Part shown: positions 16,676-24,452 of the stretch, one piece after another | Layout of the letters: every line of letters begins with the position of its first letter | How positions within the stretch are numbered: the stretch's first letter is position 1 | Source of the DNA: an uncultured Lachnospiraceae bacterium | Lineage (GTDB): Bacteria > Bacillota > Clostridia > Lachnospirales > Lachnospiraceae | DNA length: 36,758 bases | Reading direction: 5' to 3' | Assembly (NCBI GenBank): GCA_947623905.1 | Contig: CANQHX010000011.1 | Coordinates: 1 to 36,758 of the forward strand | Made by a program: the position numbers and the translations under genes | The notes under the pieces: generated by a model | Seen by the model: only the letters and a program-made list of their open reading frames with translations | The model's database searches: none | Told to the model about the DNA's origin: nothing

Positions 16676-17389
16676 TTGGACAGTGTGCAGCAGCTCATTG
16701 CCCTGGCACAGGCGGGGGACGCGGAGGCAAAGACCCGGCTGGTGGAGAGCAATATGGGCCTGGTACGCAGTATTGTCCGGCGGTTTCGGGGCCGGGGCAC
16801 GGAAGAGGAGGATCTGCTGCAGATCGGCAGCATGGGACTATTGAAAGCCATCGACAAATTTGATCTGGCGTATGACGTAAAGTTCAGCACCTACGCGGTG
16901 CCGGTGATCACGGGAGAGATCAAGCGTTTCCTGCGGGACGACGGCATGATCAAGGTGAGCCGTTCCCTGAAGGAGACGGCCGGCAGGGCGAGACTGGCGC
17001 GGGACAGCCTGTGGAAGCAGACGGGAGCAGAGCCCACTCTGGAGCAGGTGGCCGGGGAACTGGGGATCTCCCCGGAAGATCTGGTGGAAGCGCTGGATGC
17101 GGTGGAGCAGGTGGATTCCCTGCAGAAGATCGTGTATGAGGGGGAAGGCCATGAGATCTCCGTCCTGGACAGGCTGGAGGATGACGACGATCCCCAGGAG
17201 CGGCTGCTGGACCGCATGGTGCTCTCGGAGCTGCTCTCCACCTTAAAGGAGCAGGAAAAGGATCTTATCTGCCTGCGGTACTTTCGGGACAGGACCCAGA
17301 AGGACGTGGCAAAGATGCTGGGCATTTCCCAGGTGCAGGTGTCCAGGCTGGAGAAGAAGATATTGAGGAAGCTGAGGGACAGGCTGTAG
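16676..17389 (+). CDS. sigF: RNA polymerase sigma-F factor (forespore)
   Basis: Sigma F directs the first forespore-specific transcription. The 237-residue product shows region 2 (NMGLVRSIVRRFRGRGTEEE, DLLQIGSMGLLKAIDKFD, FSTYAVPVITGEIKRFLRDD), region 3 (ARLARDSLWKQTGAEPTLEQ) and region 4 with helix-turn-helix (TQKDVAKMLGISQVQVSRLE). The start is TTG 16676, touching the spoIIAB stop, with GGGAGG five bases upstream; a GTG at 16685 is an alternative. The stop codon lies in the loop of the hairpin at 17375-17398. Downstream genes are convergent, so the operon ends here. Confidence 0.95.
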   Translation: MDSVQQLIALAQAGDAEAKTRLVESNMGLVRSIVRRFRGRGTEEEDLLQIGSMGLLKAIDKFDLAYDVKFSTYAVPVITGEIKRFLRDDGMIKVSRSLKETAGRARLARDSLWKQTGAEPTLEQVAGELGISPEDLVEALDAVEQVDSLQKIVYEGEGHEISVLDRLEDDDDPQERLLDRMVLSELLSTLKEQEKDLICLRYFRDRTQKDVAKMLGISQVQVSRLEKKILRKLRDRL

Positions 17390-17398
17390 CCTGTCCCT
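17375..17398 (+). terminator. sigF: Terminator-like hairpin overlapping the sigF stop
   Basis: AGGGACAGGC (17375-17384) and GCCTGTCCCT (17389-17398) form a perfect 10-bp stem, followed by GTATTTTATA. The sigF TAG lies in the loop. The weak T-run makes strength uncertain, but the position fits the end of the operon. Confidence 0.7.
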
Positions 17399-17412
17399 GT
17401 ATTTTATAATAT

Positions 17413-17435
17413 GTTCCGGGCGCAGCGCCCGGAAC
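17413..17435. terminator. Second hairpin between convergent sigF and spoVAE
   Basis: GTTCCGGGCG and CGCCCGGAAC form a perfect 10-bp stem with a 3-base loop, 24 bases beyond the spoVAE stop. The T-run is poor on both sides. It probably acts as a bidirectional transcription barrier. Confidence 0.55.
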
Positions 17436-17459
17436 GTATTGCAAAACGCAGGGACGCGT

Positions 17460-17816
17460 CTATTTCTTCATCTTGGGTGAGAAGATCACGGCGGCCAGCC
17501 ATCCGAAGATCAGCGCGGCGCTGATGCCCGCGGCGGACGCTTTCAGGCCGCCGGAGAACAGGCCGAAGATACCGTCCTGGTCGACGGCTTCCTTTACGCC
17601 TTTGTACAGCACGTTTCCGAAGCCCAGCAGGGGCACGCTGGCTCCGGCTCCGGCAAATTCCACCAGCTGGGGATAGATGCCCACCGCGCCCAGGACAGCG
17701 CCCGCGCACACCAGAAGCACCATGATCCGGCCGGGCATGAGTTTTGTCTTGTCCATGAGTATCTGTACCAGGGCGCAGATGACGCCGCCTGTAAGAAATG
17801 CGATTACGTAATCCAT
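17460..17816 (-). CDS. spoVAE: Stage V sporulation protein AE (SpoVAE)
   Basis: SpoVA proteins form the channel that moves dipicolinic acid into the spore and out at germination. This 118-residue hydrophobic protein has the SpoVAE pattern: VIAFLTGGVICALVQILMD, GRIMVLLVCAGAVLGAVGIY, a GAGASVPLLGFG segment and a final helix (ISAALIFGWLAAVIFSP), giving about four membrane segments. The length matches SpoVAE/SpoVAEb. The start has GGAGGAAAAT directly upstream. It lies 66 bases downstream of spoVAD in the expected order. Confidence 0.93.
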   Translation of the reverse strand: MDYVIAFLTGGVICALVQILMDKTKLMPGRIMVLLVCAGAVLGAVGIYPQLVEFAGAGASVPLLGFGNVLYKGVKEAVDQDGIFGLFSGGLKASAAGISAALIFGWLAAVIFSPKMKK

Positions 17817-17882
17817 ATTTTCCTCCGATCTGCTGCGTTAAAGATCCCCATGCCTGAGGGATCTTTCGCAATAGTTCTCTGA

Positions 17883-18974
17883 TTAACTGTGATGCTCCAG
17901 CACTATTCCGTGGGCGATGGCGGGCACGCTGCGGCCTTCGTTGAAGCTGACGGTGGAAAGCAGCGCTCCGGTGGGAACGAACAGCACCCGTTTCCAGACG
18001 CCTTTTTCCAGCTGCTCCAGTATGTGGGAGGCCAGCAGGACGGCGCTGCAGGCGCAGCCGCTGCCTCCGGCGTGGGTGTCCTGGGCATCCGGGTCGAAGA
18101 TCTCCTTCCCGCAGTCCATGTGCTGTCCGGAAATATCGATATCTTTTTCCTTCAGCATCTTGACGAGCAGTTCGCTGCCGATGGAGCCCAGGTCTCCTGT
18201 GATGATCCGGTCATAATCTGCGGGTTTTCGCAGGAAGTCCGACAGATTGGCGTAGATGGTCTCGCAGGCGGCGGGCGCCATGGCGGCGCCCATGTTCATG
18301 GAGTCCTTTACGCCGTAATCTACCACGCATCCGGGGGTGACGGCCGTGATCCGCACATGGCTCCGCGCCGGTTCCTCCGCAGGCGGCTCCGCGGCTCCGA
18401 CGGCTCCCGCCGTACCGGCTTTGCCGGCATCCTCCGCCCGGTCCGACGGGCCCACCACAAAGGCGCCGCTGCCGGTCACCGTCCAGGTGGCGGACAAAGG
18501 CCGCTGATTGCCGTATTCCAGGGGGAAACGGAACTGTTTTTCCGCGCTGCCGAAATGGCTGGAGGTGACGCAAAGGCTGTAATCGCTCTGGCCGGCGGCC
18601 ACGGCCATGGCGCCCAGGGCAAGGGATTCCCCGCAGGTGGAGCAGGCGCCGAACAGGCCGAACAGGGGCCGGTGGAAGGTCGCCAGCCCGAAGCTGGTGG
18701 CAATGCCCTGGGCCAGAAGGTCCCCCGCAAAAATATAAGAGATCTGCCGGGGCTGCACGCCGGCCTTTTTCATGGCGATCACCGCCGCCCGGCGCTGCAG
18801 TTCGCTTTCTGCCTCTTCCCACGTGTTCTTTCCGGCGTAGGGCTCCGGCTCTACCTGATCAAATTTGCTGCCGTAGGGTCCCTGCCCTTCCTTTTCTCCC
18901 ACTACGCTCCCCGCGCCCAGGATGTAAGGGGCGTTGGGGAACTGGATGCTCTGTTCTCCCAGTCTGTAACTCAT
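17883..18974 (-). CDS. spoVAD: Stage V sporulation protein AD (SpoVAD)
   Basis: SpoVAD is the peripheral, thiolase-fold subunit of the SpoVA channel and binds dipicolinic acid. The 363-residue product starts in the family style (QSIQFPNAPYILGAGSVVG) and keeps GLFGACSTCGESLALGAM, VTGSGAFVVG, TGDLGSIGSELL and HAGGSGCACSAV. An Ala/Glu/Pro-rich insertion (about residues 180-205, encoded near 18362-18446) interrupts the region before HVRITAVTPG. It looks like a flexible loop and makes the protein slightly longer than the usual about 338. ATG 18974 has AGAGGTAAGC upstream. The usual preceding gene, spoVAC, is not present; an inverted repeat lies upstream instead. Confidence 0.95.
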   Translation of the reverse strand: MSYRLGEQSIQFPNAPYILGAGSVVGEKEGQGPYGSKFDQVEPEPYAGKNTWEEAESELQRRAAVIAMKKAGVQPRQISYIFAGDLLAQGIATSFGLATFHRPLFGLFGACSTCGESLALGAMAVAAGQSDYSLCVTSSHFGSAEKQFRFPLEYGNQRPLSATWTVTGSGAFVVGPSDRAEDAGKAGTAGAVGAAEPPAEEPARSHVRITAVTPGCVVDYGVKDSMNMGAAMAPAACETIYANLSDFLRKPADYDRIITGDLGSIGSELLVKMLKEKDIDISGQHMDCGKEIFDPDAQDTHAGGSGCACSAVLLASHILEQLEKGVWKRVLFVPTGALLSTVSFNEGRSVPAIAHGIVLEHHS

Positions 18975-19028
18975 AGCTTACCTCTTTTCCCAAAAAAATC
19001 TTGTCCCGGGTAGTATTTGAGAAAAGAA

Positions 19029-19140
19029 GCATTTTATGCAAAAAAATACAGCCGCGCGCACAGATTTTTCCCGGCAGGCCCTCATAAGGCGCGGCCGCCG
19101 GGGAAGTCTGTGTGTACGGCTGTTTTTTTGCATAAAATGC
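19029..19140. repeat. 112-nt long inverted repeat between spoVAD and the Crp-type gene
   Basis: The left arm (19029-19064) and right arm (19107-19140) are near-perfect inverse copies: GCATTTTATGC plus an A/T run of seven, CAGCCG, then CACAGA. They differ by a 2-base bulge and three positions, two of which stay G-U pairable on plus-strand RNA. Inside, CCCGGC/GCCGGG and GGCC/GGCC allow further pairing. The right arm ends one base from the stop codon of the Crp-type gene, so on the minus strand it can terminate that transcript (T-run inside the stem). Its length exceeds a normal terminator. Target-site duplications are not evident. Confidence 0.9.
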
Positions 19141-19141
19141 G

Positions 19142-19822
19142 TTATACCATATCCTCCGCCTGCACCAGCAAAGTGAAATGGTTCTGGCTGTAGGTGAGGA
19201 TGCCTTCCTTCTGCAGCTTGGACAGCTCCGCGGACATGGCGCTTCTGTCTACCGCCAGATAATCCGCCAGCTGCTGGCGGTTAAAGGCGATGTCAAAGGT
19301 GGCGGAGCCGCATTTTCCCGCCTCGTCCGTCAGGAAGGAGAGCAGCTTTTCCCGGGTGTTCTTTTTGGTGATGTGGTTGATCTTCCGGGTGAGATTGATG
19401 TTCTGCCGGGCGATGCAGCCGGTGAGATTGTGGATGAGCCGCATATGGGTCTCGCATGTGTTGGCGCACACCTCCAGCAGATGGTTGATGTCCACGAACA
19501 GCACCTGTGTCTTTTCGGCGGCAATGACGCTGACGTTCAGCACCTCATCGTTCAGGCAGGCGTAGCTTTCCCCGAAGGTCTGCCCGGCGGTGAGGGATTC
19601 CAGGATGCGGCGGTTGCCCCACATATCCTCCTGGGTCACCAGCAGCTTTCCCGACAGGATGATCAGGATCTCATTGACCGATTCTCCCACCCGGAACACA
19701 AAATCATTTCGGTTATACGTCTTTGGCGCGGCGCGGAAGCAGGCCAGCATCCGGCGGACCTCCGAGTCCGTGATCCCGGAAAATAAAGGGGATAAGGGCA
19801 TTTGTATGGCGGCAAGGTTCAT
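19142..19822 (-). CDS. Crp/Fnr-family transcriptional regulator
   Basis: The 226-residue protein has an N-terminal cyclic-nucleotide-binding-type beta barrel (about 12-125, with FRVGESVNEILIILSGKLLV and TAGQTFGESYACL), a dimer helix, and a C-terminal winged helix (about 160-215, FNRQQLADYLAVDRSAMSAE as the helix-turn-helix). The Arg that contacts cAMP in Crp is not obvious, and there is no N-terminal Cys cluster like that of Fnr, so the ligand is unknown. ATG 19822 has GAGGAG six bases upstream. It is divergent from pflB with 307 bases between, a good place for control of fermentation. Its promoter (19930-19958) and a candidate operator (19900-19915) suggest autoregulation. Confidence 0.9.
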   Translation of the reverse strand: MNLAAIQMPLSPLFSGITDSEVRRMLACFRAAPKTYNRNDFVFRVGESVNEILIILSGKLLVTQEDMWGNRRILESLTAGQTFGESYACLNDEVLNVSVIAAEKTQVLFVDINHLLEVCANTCETHMRLIHNLTGCIARQNINLTRKINHITKKNTREKLLSFLTDEAGKCGSATFDIAFNRQQLADYLAVDRSAMSAELSKLQKEGILTYSQNHFTLLVQAEDMV

Positions 19823-19899
19823 AAGGCTCTCCTCGATTCTTTTCTTATTATTTCCGCTGTTGAAATTTATCTGGAAAAAAATATAAAAAAATGTTCAAA

Positions 19900-19915
19900 T
19901 GTTGTAATTCCAACA
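19900..19915. promoter_or_regulatory. Candidate operator TGTTG-N6-CAACA
   Basis: A perfect 5-bp inverted repeat with six central bases, the geometry of Crp/Fnr sites (TGTGA-N6-TCACA for Crp). It lies about 8-23 bases downstream of the predicted start of the Crp-type gene's transcript, consistent with autorepression. It is about 130-150 bases upstream of the predicted pflB start. Binding by the adjacent regulator is inferred. Confidence 0.5.
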
Positions 19916-19929
19916 GACACGTTGCAAAA

Positions 19930-19958
19930 ATTATAGTATACTTTTCTCACAAAGTCAA
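19930..19958 (-). promoter_or_regulatory. Predicted promoter of the Crp-type regulator
   Basis: Read on the minus strand, TTGACT (19958-19953) and TATAAT (19935-19930) are separated by 17 bases, a near-consensus housekeeping promoter. The leader is about 100 bases and contains the TGTTG-N6-CAACA palindrome. Confidence 0.75.
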
Positions 19959-20014
19959 AGAGAAAAGAATGACGAAAACTTGAAAAAATGTTCACAAACC
20001 CGTTACATTACCAC

Positions 20015-20042
20015 TTGAAAAAAAAAGGAACCATGCTATAAT
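20015..20042 (+). promoter_or_regulatory. pflB: Predicted pflB promoter
   Basis: TTGAAA (20015-20020) and TATAAT (20037-20042) are 16 bases apart, and TGC precedes the -10 (extended form). An inverted repeat ACCAT-N10-ATGGT (20030-20049) straddles the -10 and could be an operator. The rest of the 307-base gap upstream is AT-rich and holds the divergent promoter and palindrome; no reading frame is seen in it. Confidence 0.75.
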
Positions 20043-20051
20043 CAATGGTAG

Positions 20052-20075
20052 GGCAGTGCCCCCATGGGCAATGCC
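20052..20075 (+). other. pflB: Hairpin at the 5' end of the pflB leader
   Basis: GGCAGTGCCC (20052-20061) pairs with GGGCAATGCC (20066-20075) with one mismatch and a 4-base loop. It would sit a few bases from the predicted transcript start, where 5' stem-loops often protect abundant mRNAs. Confidence 0.55.
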
Positions 20076-20129
20076 GGAAAGCAGAACAGTTTTATAAATT
20101 TTTTCAACAATATATAGGAGGAGTTTATT

Positions 20130-22382
20130 ATGAAACAGTATGAACAGTGGGATGGATTCAAGGGCAGAAAATGGAAAGAAGAAGTCAATGTCCGTGATTT
20201 CATTCAGAACAACTACACACCTTATTATGGTGATGAGTCCTTCCTGGCAGGACCTACGGAAGCGACTGATAAGCTGTGGGGTGAGCTGCAGTCTCTGCAG
20301 AAGCAGGCAAGAGCTAAGAACGGCGTGCTGGACATGGATACCGATATCGTATCTTCCATCACTTCCCATGGCCCCGGCTACATCAATGAAGATATGAAGG
20401 AGCTGGAGCAGATCGTAGGCCTGCAGACAGATAAGCCTTTAAAGAGAGCGTTCATGCCGTTTGGCGGCATCCGCATGGCAGAGCAGTCCTGCGAGACTTA
20501 CGGATATACTCCCAGCCCCGAGCTGCACAAGATCTTCACAGAGTATCACACCACGCACAGTGACGCTGTATTCTCCGTATACACTCCTGAGATCCGCCTG
20601 GCCCGTAAGAACAAGATCATCACCGGTCTTCCCGACACATATGGCCGCGGCCGTATCGTAGGCGACTATCGTCGTGTGGCTCTGTACGGTATCGATTTCC
20701 TGATCGAGGAGAAGCAGGCAGACTTCGCGAACTGCGGATGCGGTGTTATGACCGATGACGTGATCCGTCTTCGTGAAGAGCTGGCTAAGCAGATCAAGAG
20801 CCTGGGCGAGATGAAGGTAATGGCACAGTCCTATGGCTATGACATTTCCCAGCCCGCAAAGACCGCTAAGGAAGCTGTACAGTGGCTGTACTTCGGCTAC
20901 CTGGCAGCCATCAAGACGCAGAACGGCGCCGCTATGTCCGTTGGCCGTGTATCCACCTTCCTGGATATCTATATCCAGAGAGACCTGGACAAGGGCCTGA
21001 TCACCGAGACCGAGGCACAGGAGCTCATCGACCACTTCGTAATGAAGCTGAGAATGGTAAAATTCGCCCGTATCCCTTCTTACAACGAGCTGTTCTCCGG
21101 CGATCCCGTATGGGCTACCCTGGAGGTTGCAGGCGTTGGCGTGGACGGACGTTCCATGGTAACAAAGAACTGCTTCCGTTTCCTCCATACTCTGGAGAAT
21201 ATGGGACCCGCTCCCGAGCCCAACCTGACCGTGCTGTACACAGAAGCGCTGCCTGAGACATTCAGAAAGTACGCTGCAAACGTGTCCATCAACACCAGCT
21301 CCGTACAGTATGAGAATGATGATGTAATGCGTCCTGTATGGGGCGATGACTACAGCATCTGCTGCTGCGTATCCGCTACCCAGACCGGTAAGGAAATGCA
21401 GTTCTTCGGCGCCCGCGCAAACCTGGCCAAGTGCCTTCTGTACGCTATCAACGGCGGTATCGATGAGAAGACAAAGATGCAGGTAGGTCCCAAGTACCGT
21501 CCCATCACCGCAGATGTTCTCGATTACGACGAAGTGATGGAGAAGTACGACGACATGATGGAATGGCTGGCAGGTCTGTATGTAAATACCCTGAACCTGA
21601 TCCAGTATATGCATGATAAGTACTACTATGAGGCAGCAGAGATGGCCCTCATCGATACCGATGTGCGCCGTACCTTTGCAACCGGTATCGCCGGCTTCTC
21701 ACATGTAGTTGACTCCCTGAGCGCTATCAAGTACGCGAAGGTAAGCGTTGTCCGCGATGAGGACGGCGTGGCTGTGGATTACAATATCGACGGTGAGTTC
21801 CCTCGCTACGGCAATGACGACGACAAGGCTGACGAGATCGCTGTATGGCTGCTGAAGACCTTCATCGACAAGGTGAAGAAGCATCACACCTACAGAGATT
21901 CCGAGCCTACCACCTCCATCCTGACCATTACCTCCAACGTGGTATATGGCAAGGCTACCGGTTCCCTGCCTGATGGACGTAAGGCCGGCGAGCCTCTGTC
22001 TCCTGGTGCGAACCCTGCATACGGCGCTGAGAAGAACGGCCTTCTGGCTTCCCTCAACTCCGTTGCCAAGCTTCCTTACGAGTGGGCACTGGATGGTATC
22101 TCCAATACCCAGACCATGAACCCCAACGCTCTTGGCCATGACCATGACGAGCGGGTGAAGAACCTGGTAATGGCAATGGACGGCTACTTCAAGAAGGGCG
22201 CTCATCATCTGAACGTAAACGTGTTCGGTACCGAGAAGCTCATCGACTGCATGAACCATCCTGAGAAGGAAGAGTACGCAAACTTCACCATCCGCGTATC
22301 CGGTTACGCAGTGAAGTTCATCGACCTGACCAAGGAGCAGCAGCTGGACGTTATCGCAAGAACCTGCCATGACAGACTGTGA
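20130..22382 (+). CDS. pflB: Formate C-acetyltransferase (pyruvate formate-lyase)
   Basis: PFL converts pyruvate and CoA to acetyl-CoA and formate using a glycyl radical, a central step in anaerobic sugar fermentation. The 750-residue product has the tandem catalytic cysteines in ICCCVSAT (Cys412-Cys413 align with the CCVS motif; Cys411 adds a third) and the radical-bearing Gly725 in RVSGYAV near the C-terminus. [12 protein letters not shown] and [10 protein letters not shown] are family landmarks. The start has ATAGGAGGAG. Codon choice differs from the neighbours (more GCT, CGT, GTA and AAC), as expected for a very highly expressed gene rather than for transfer. It is followed by its activase gene. 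Confidence 0.98.
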   Translation: MKQYEQWDGFKGRKWKEEVNVRDFIQNNYTPYYGDESFLAGPTEATDKLWGELQSLQKQARAKNGVLDMDTDIVSSITSHGPGYINEDMKELEQIVGLQTDKPLKRAFMPFGGIRMAEQSCETYGYTPSPELHKIFTEYHTTHSDAVFSVYTPEIRLARKNKIITGLPDTYGRGRIVGDYRRVALYGIDFLIEEKQADFANCGCGVMTDDVIRLREELAKQIKSLGEMKVMAQSYGYDISQPAKTAKEAVQWLYFGYLAAIKTQNGAAMSVGRVSTFLDIYIQRDLDKGLITETEAQELIDHFVMKLRMVKFARIPSYNELFSGDPVWATLEVAGVGVDGRSMVTKNCFRFLHTLENMGPAPEPNLTVLYTEALPETFRKYAANVSINTSSVQYENDDVMRPVWGDDYSICCCVSATQTGKEMQFFGARANLAKCLLYAINGGIDEKTKMQVGPKYRPITADVLDYDEVMEKYDDMMEWLAGLYVNTLNLIQYMHDKYYYEAAEMALIDTDVRRTFATGIAGFSHVVDSLSAIKYAKVSVVRDEDGVAVDYNIDGEFPRYGNDDDKADEIAVWLLKTFIDKVKKHHTYRDSEPTTSILTITSNVVYGKATGSLPDGRKAGEPLSPGANPAYGAEKNGLLASLNSVAKLPYEWALDGISNTQTMNPNALGHDHDERVKNLVMAMDGYFKKGAHHLNVNVFGTEKLIDCMNHPEKEEYANFTIRVSGYAVKFIDLTKEQQLDVIARTCHDRL

Positions 22383-22414
22383 TCTCCGGCGGCAGAGCGA
22401 AACTGAATGATCAG

Positions 22415-22436
22415 AAAGGAAAGTAGGCTTTCCTTT
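22415..22436 (+). other. First pflB-pflA intergenic hairpin
   Basis: AAAGGAAAG (22415-22423) pairs with CTTTCCTTT (22428-22436) across a TAGG loop, followed by TGTAAGG. With the next hairpin it probably stabilises the pflB mRNA 3' end and lowers read-through into pflA. Confidence 0.6.
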
Positions 22437-22438
22437 TG

Positions 22439-22472
22439 TAAGGCAGTCTTATCTTACGGTAAGGCTGCCTTA
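22439..22472 (+). other. Second pflB-pflA intergenic hairpin
   Basis: TAAGGCAGTCTTA (22439-22451) pairs with TAAGGCTGCCTTA (22460-22472), 13 pairs with one wobble, around an 8-base loop. It is followed by CCTTATTT. It is a partial terminator or processing site between a gene needed in large amounts and one needed in small amounts. Confidence 0.65.
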
Positions 22473-22506
22473 CCTTATTTCAAATGACAGAAAGGAAACA
22501 AAGACT

Positions 22507-23268
22507 ATGGCAGAAGCGCTGAAAGGAAAAATACACTCTCTGGAAACCATGGGGTCCGTGGACGGACCGGGCATCCGGTACCTGATCTTTTTGAAGGGAT
22601 GCCCCATGCGCTGCCAGTATTGCCACAATCCGGACACGTGGGCCAGAGACGACTATGATATCTATACGGCGGACGAACTGCTGGATAGGGCGGAGCGATA
22701 CCGGGAATACTGGGGATCGGAAGGCGGCATCACGGTCAGCGGCGGCGAGCCCCTGGTGCAGATGGATTTTCTCACGGAACTGCTGCGGAAGGCCAAAGAG
22801 CGGGGCATGAACACGACCATTGATACGGCGGGCAGCCTGTTTACGAGGGAAGAGCCGTTTTTCGGCAGATTTCAGGAGCTGATGAAATATACGGATCTGC
22901 TGCTGCTGGACATCAAGCACATTGACAGCGAGCGGCATAAGATCCTTACGGGCAGGGACAATGAAAACATACTGGATCTGTTCCGGTATCTGGATGAGAC
23001 CGGCAAGCCCATCTGGATCCGCCATGTGCTGGTGCCCGGCGTCAACGACGCCGACGAGTATCTGGAGCGGACCGACGCGTTTATCCGTTCCCTCCACAAT
23101 GTGAAGCGGGTGGAGATCCTGCCCTACCATACCCTCGGCACGTTCAAGTGGAAGGAGCTGGGACTGGATTACGCCCTGGAAGGGGTGGAACCGCCCACAA
23201 AGGAGCTGCTGGCTCATGCCAATGAGATGCTCCACACACAGGAATATAAGGGGTATCTGGAGAAATAG
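22507..23268 (+). CDS. pflA: Pyruvate formate-lyase activating enzyme (radical SAM)
   Basis: This enzyme puts the glycyl radical on PFL. The 253-residue product has the radical-SAM cluster motif CxxxCxxC (Cys32, Cys36, Cys39 in KGCPMRCQYCHNP), the activase signature around GSVDGPGIRYLIFLKGC, and the SAM-binding GGE motif in TVSGGEPLVQ. DIKHID and RHVLVPGVND follow as usual. The length is typical. The ATG has AAAGGAAAC about eight bases upstream. It lies 124 bases after pflB, past two hairpins that probably reduce its expression relative to pflB. Confidence 0.97.
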   Translation: MAEALKGKIHSLETMGSVDGPGIRYLIFLKGCPMRCQYCHNPDTWARDDYDIYTADELLDRAERYREYWGSEGGITVSGGEPLVQMDFLTELLRKAKERGMNTTIDTAGSLFTREEPFFGRFQELMKYTDLLLLDIKHIDSERHKILTGRDNENILDLFRYLDETGKPIWIRHVLVPGVNDADEYLERTDAFIRSLHNVKRVEILPYHTLGTFKWKELGLDYALEGVEPPTKELLAHANEMLHTQEYKGYLEK

Positions 23269-23299
23269 CTCTGATGACAGACGCGAACTGGATGTGCGC

Positions 23300-23320
23300 A
23301 AAGAAAGCATAGCTTTCTTT
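23300..23320 (+). terminator. Weak terminator after pflA
   Basis: AAAGAAAGC (23300-23308) and GCTTTCTTT (23312-23320) form a 9-bp, AT-rich stem with a 3-base loop, followed by TGCCCC. The short T-run makes it weak. The DUF362 gene downstream has its own promoter-like sequence. Confidence 0.55.
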
Positions 23321-23327
23321 TGCCCCG

Positions 23328-23356
23328 TTGCGTAAACGCTCCGGGAATAGTATGAT
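23328..23356 (+). promoter_or_regulatory. Predicted promoter for the DUF362 gene
   Basis: TTGCGT (23328-23333) and TATGAT (23351-23356) are 17 bases apart, 17 bases before the DUF362 start. The resulting leader would be very short, only about 10 bases, so the assignment is tentative. Confidence 0.35.
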
Positions 23357-23373
23357 AACAGGAGGGGAATCTT

Positions 23374-24375
23374 ATGGCGATCAAAAACATCATCGCAGGC
23401 ATAGGCGGAAACCGGTACGTGCCTTATGAGGAGCGCACCGGAAACGAATCAATTGTGTATTTTACAAGGGATCTGAGCCCGGAAGGACTGCGGAAGATCT
23501 ACCGCCGGGTCAGCGGCAATATTTCCGGCCGGGTGGCGGTAAAGCTGCACACCGGGGAGCAGAACGGCCCCAACATCATTCCCCGGCCCTGGGTGAAGGA
23601 GCTGGTGGATCAGGATATTCCCGGCGGGACCATCGTGGAGACAAACACTTACTATGACGGGGACCGGTATACCACCGAGCTGCATCGCAGGACGCTGGAG
23701 GTCAACGGCTGGACCTTCTGCCCGGTGGACATTTTGGATGAAGAGGGTACGGTGATGCTGCCGGTTCATGGCGGCAAGTGGTTCCGGGAGATGTCCATGG
23801 GCAGCCACATCACGGACTATGATTCCATGGTAGCCCTCACTCATTTTAAGGGCCACACAAAGGGCGGCTTCGGCGGCTCCAACAAAAATCTCGGCATCGG
23901 CTGCGCCGACGGCCGGATCGGTAAGGCCATGATCCACACTACCCCCGGCTCCGACGATCTGTGGGATATCGGAGAGGAAGAATTTATGGAGCGCATGACG
24001 GAGTCCACAAAGGCGGTGACAGATCATTTCGGCAGGCATATCACTTACGTGAACGTACTGCGGAACATGTCCGTCTCCTGTGACTGCGAGGGCTGCGCCG
24101 CCATGCCGGTGGTGACGCCTAATATCGGTATCGTGGCCTCCACGGATATTCTGGCGGCCGATCAGGCGTCGGTGGACCTTGTCTACGCGCTGGACGAGAA
24201 GGATCACGCCGATCTGGTGGAGCGTATCCAGAGCCGTCACGGCCATCGCCAGCTCTCCTACATGAAGGAGCTGGGCATGGGCAACGACCGGTACGTGCTC
24301 ATCGACATGGATAACGGAGATGTGCGCAGCTGTCCAAAGGAAGCAGTGAAGGATGTTGTGCCTTTTGAAGCATAA
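23374..24375 (+). CDS. DUF362 domain-containing protein
   Basis: The 333-residue protein belongs to the DUF362 family, whose role is not settled; members occur in anaerobes, often with ferredoxin-type clusters. Visible landmarks are RVAVKLHTGEQ, ETNTYYDGDRY, the Gly-rich THFKGHTKGGFGGSNKNLGI and ASTDILAADQASVDL. A compact CDCEGC motif (near residue 230) may bind metal or an iron-sulfur cluster. There is no signal peptide or membrane segment. The start has AGGAGGGG. It lies between pflA and the convergent corrinoid-protein gene. A link to corrinoid metabolism is possible but rests only on position. Confidence 0.85.
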   Translation: MAIKNIIAGIGGNRYVPYEERTGNESIVYFTRDLSPEGLRKIYRRVSGNISGRVAVKLHTGEQNGPNIIPRPWVKELVDQDIPGGTIVETNTYYDGDRYTTELHRRTLEVNGWTFCPVDILDEEGTVMLPVHGGKWFREMSMGSHITDYDSMVALTHFKGHTKGGFGGSNKNLGIGCADGRIGKAMIHTTPGSDDLWDIGEEEFMERMTESTKAVTDHFGRHITYVNVLRNMSVSCDCEGCAAMPVVTPNIGIVASTDILAADQASVDLVYALDEKDHADLVERIQSRHGHRQLSYMKELGMGNDRYVLIDMDNGDVRSCPKEAVKDVVPFEA

Positions 24376-24395
24376 ACGCGCTGTGATAGAAAAAT

Positions 24396-24438
24396 AAAAA
24401 CTCCGTCTGCGGAAACAATTCCACAGTCGGAGTTTTTT
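24396..24438. terminator. Bidirectional terminator between DUF362 and corrinoid-protein genes
   Basis: ACTCCG-T-CTG-C-GGAA pairs with TTCC-A-CAG-T-CGGAGT around an ACAA loop, with A5 on the left (24396-24400) and T6 on the right (24433-24438). It can stop transcripts from both convergent genes. Confidence 0.88.
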
Positions 24439-24452
24439 GCGCTGTAAAATGT

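Noticed and set aside
17404..17871. A 155-codon minus-strand frame over spoVAE
   Set aside because: It overlaps spoVAE in another frame; spoVAE has the family pattern and ribosome site, this frame has neither.
20130..22382. Foreign origin of pflB because of its different codon use
   Set aside because: The shift toward GCT, CGT, GTA and AAC codons fits selection on a very highly expressed gene, and the locus order is normal for fermentative Clostridia.
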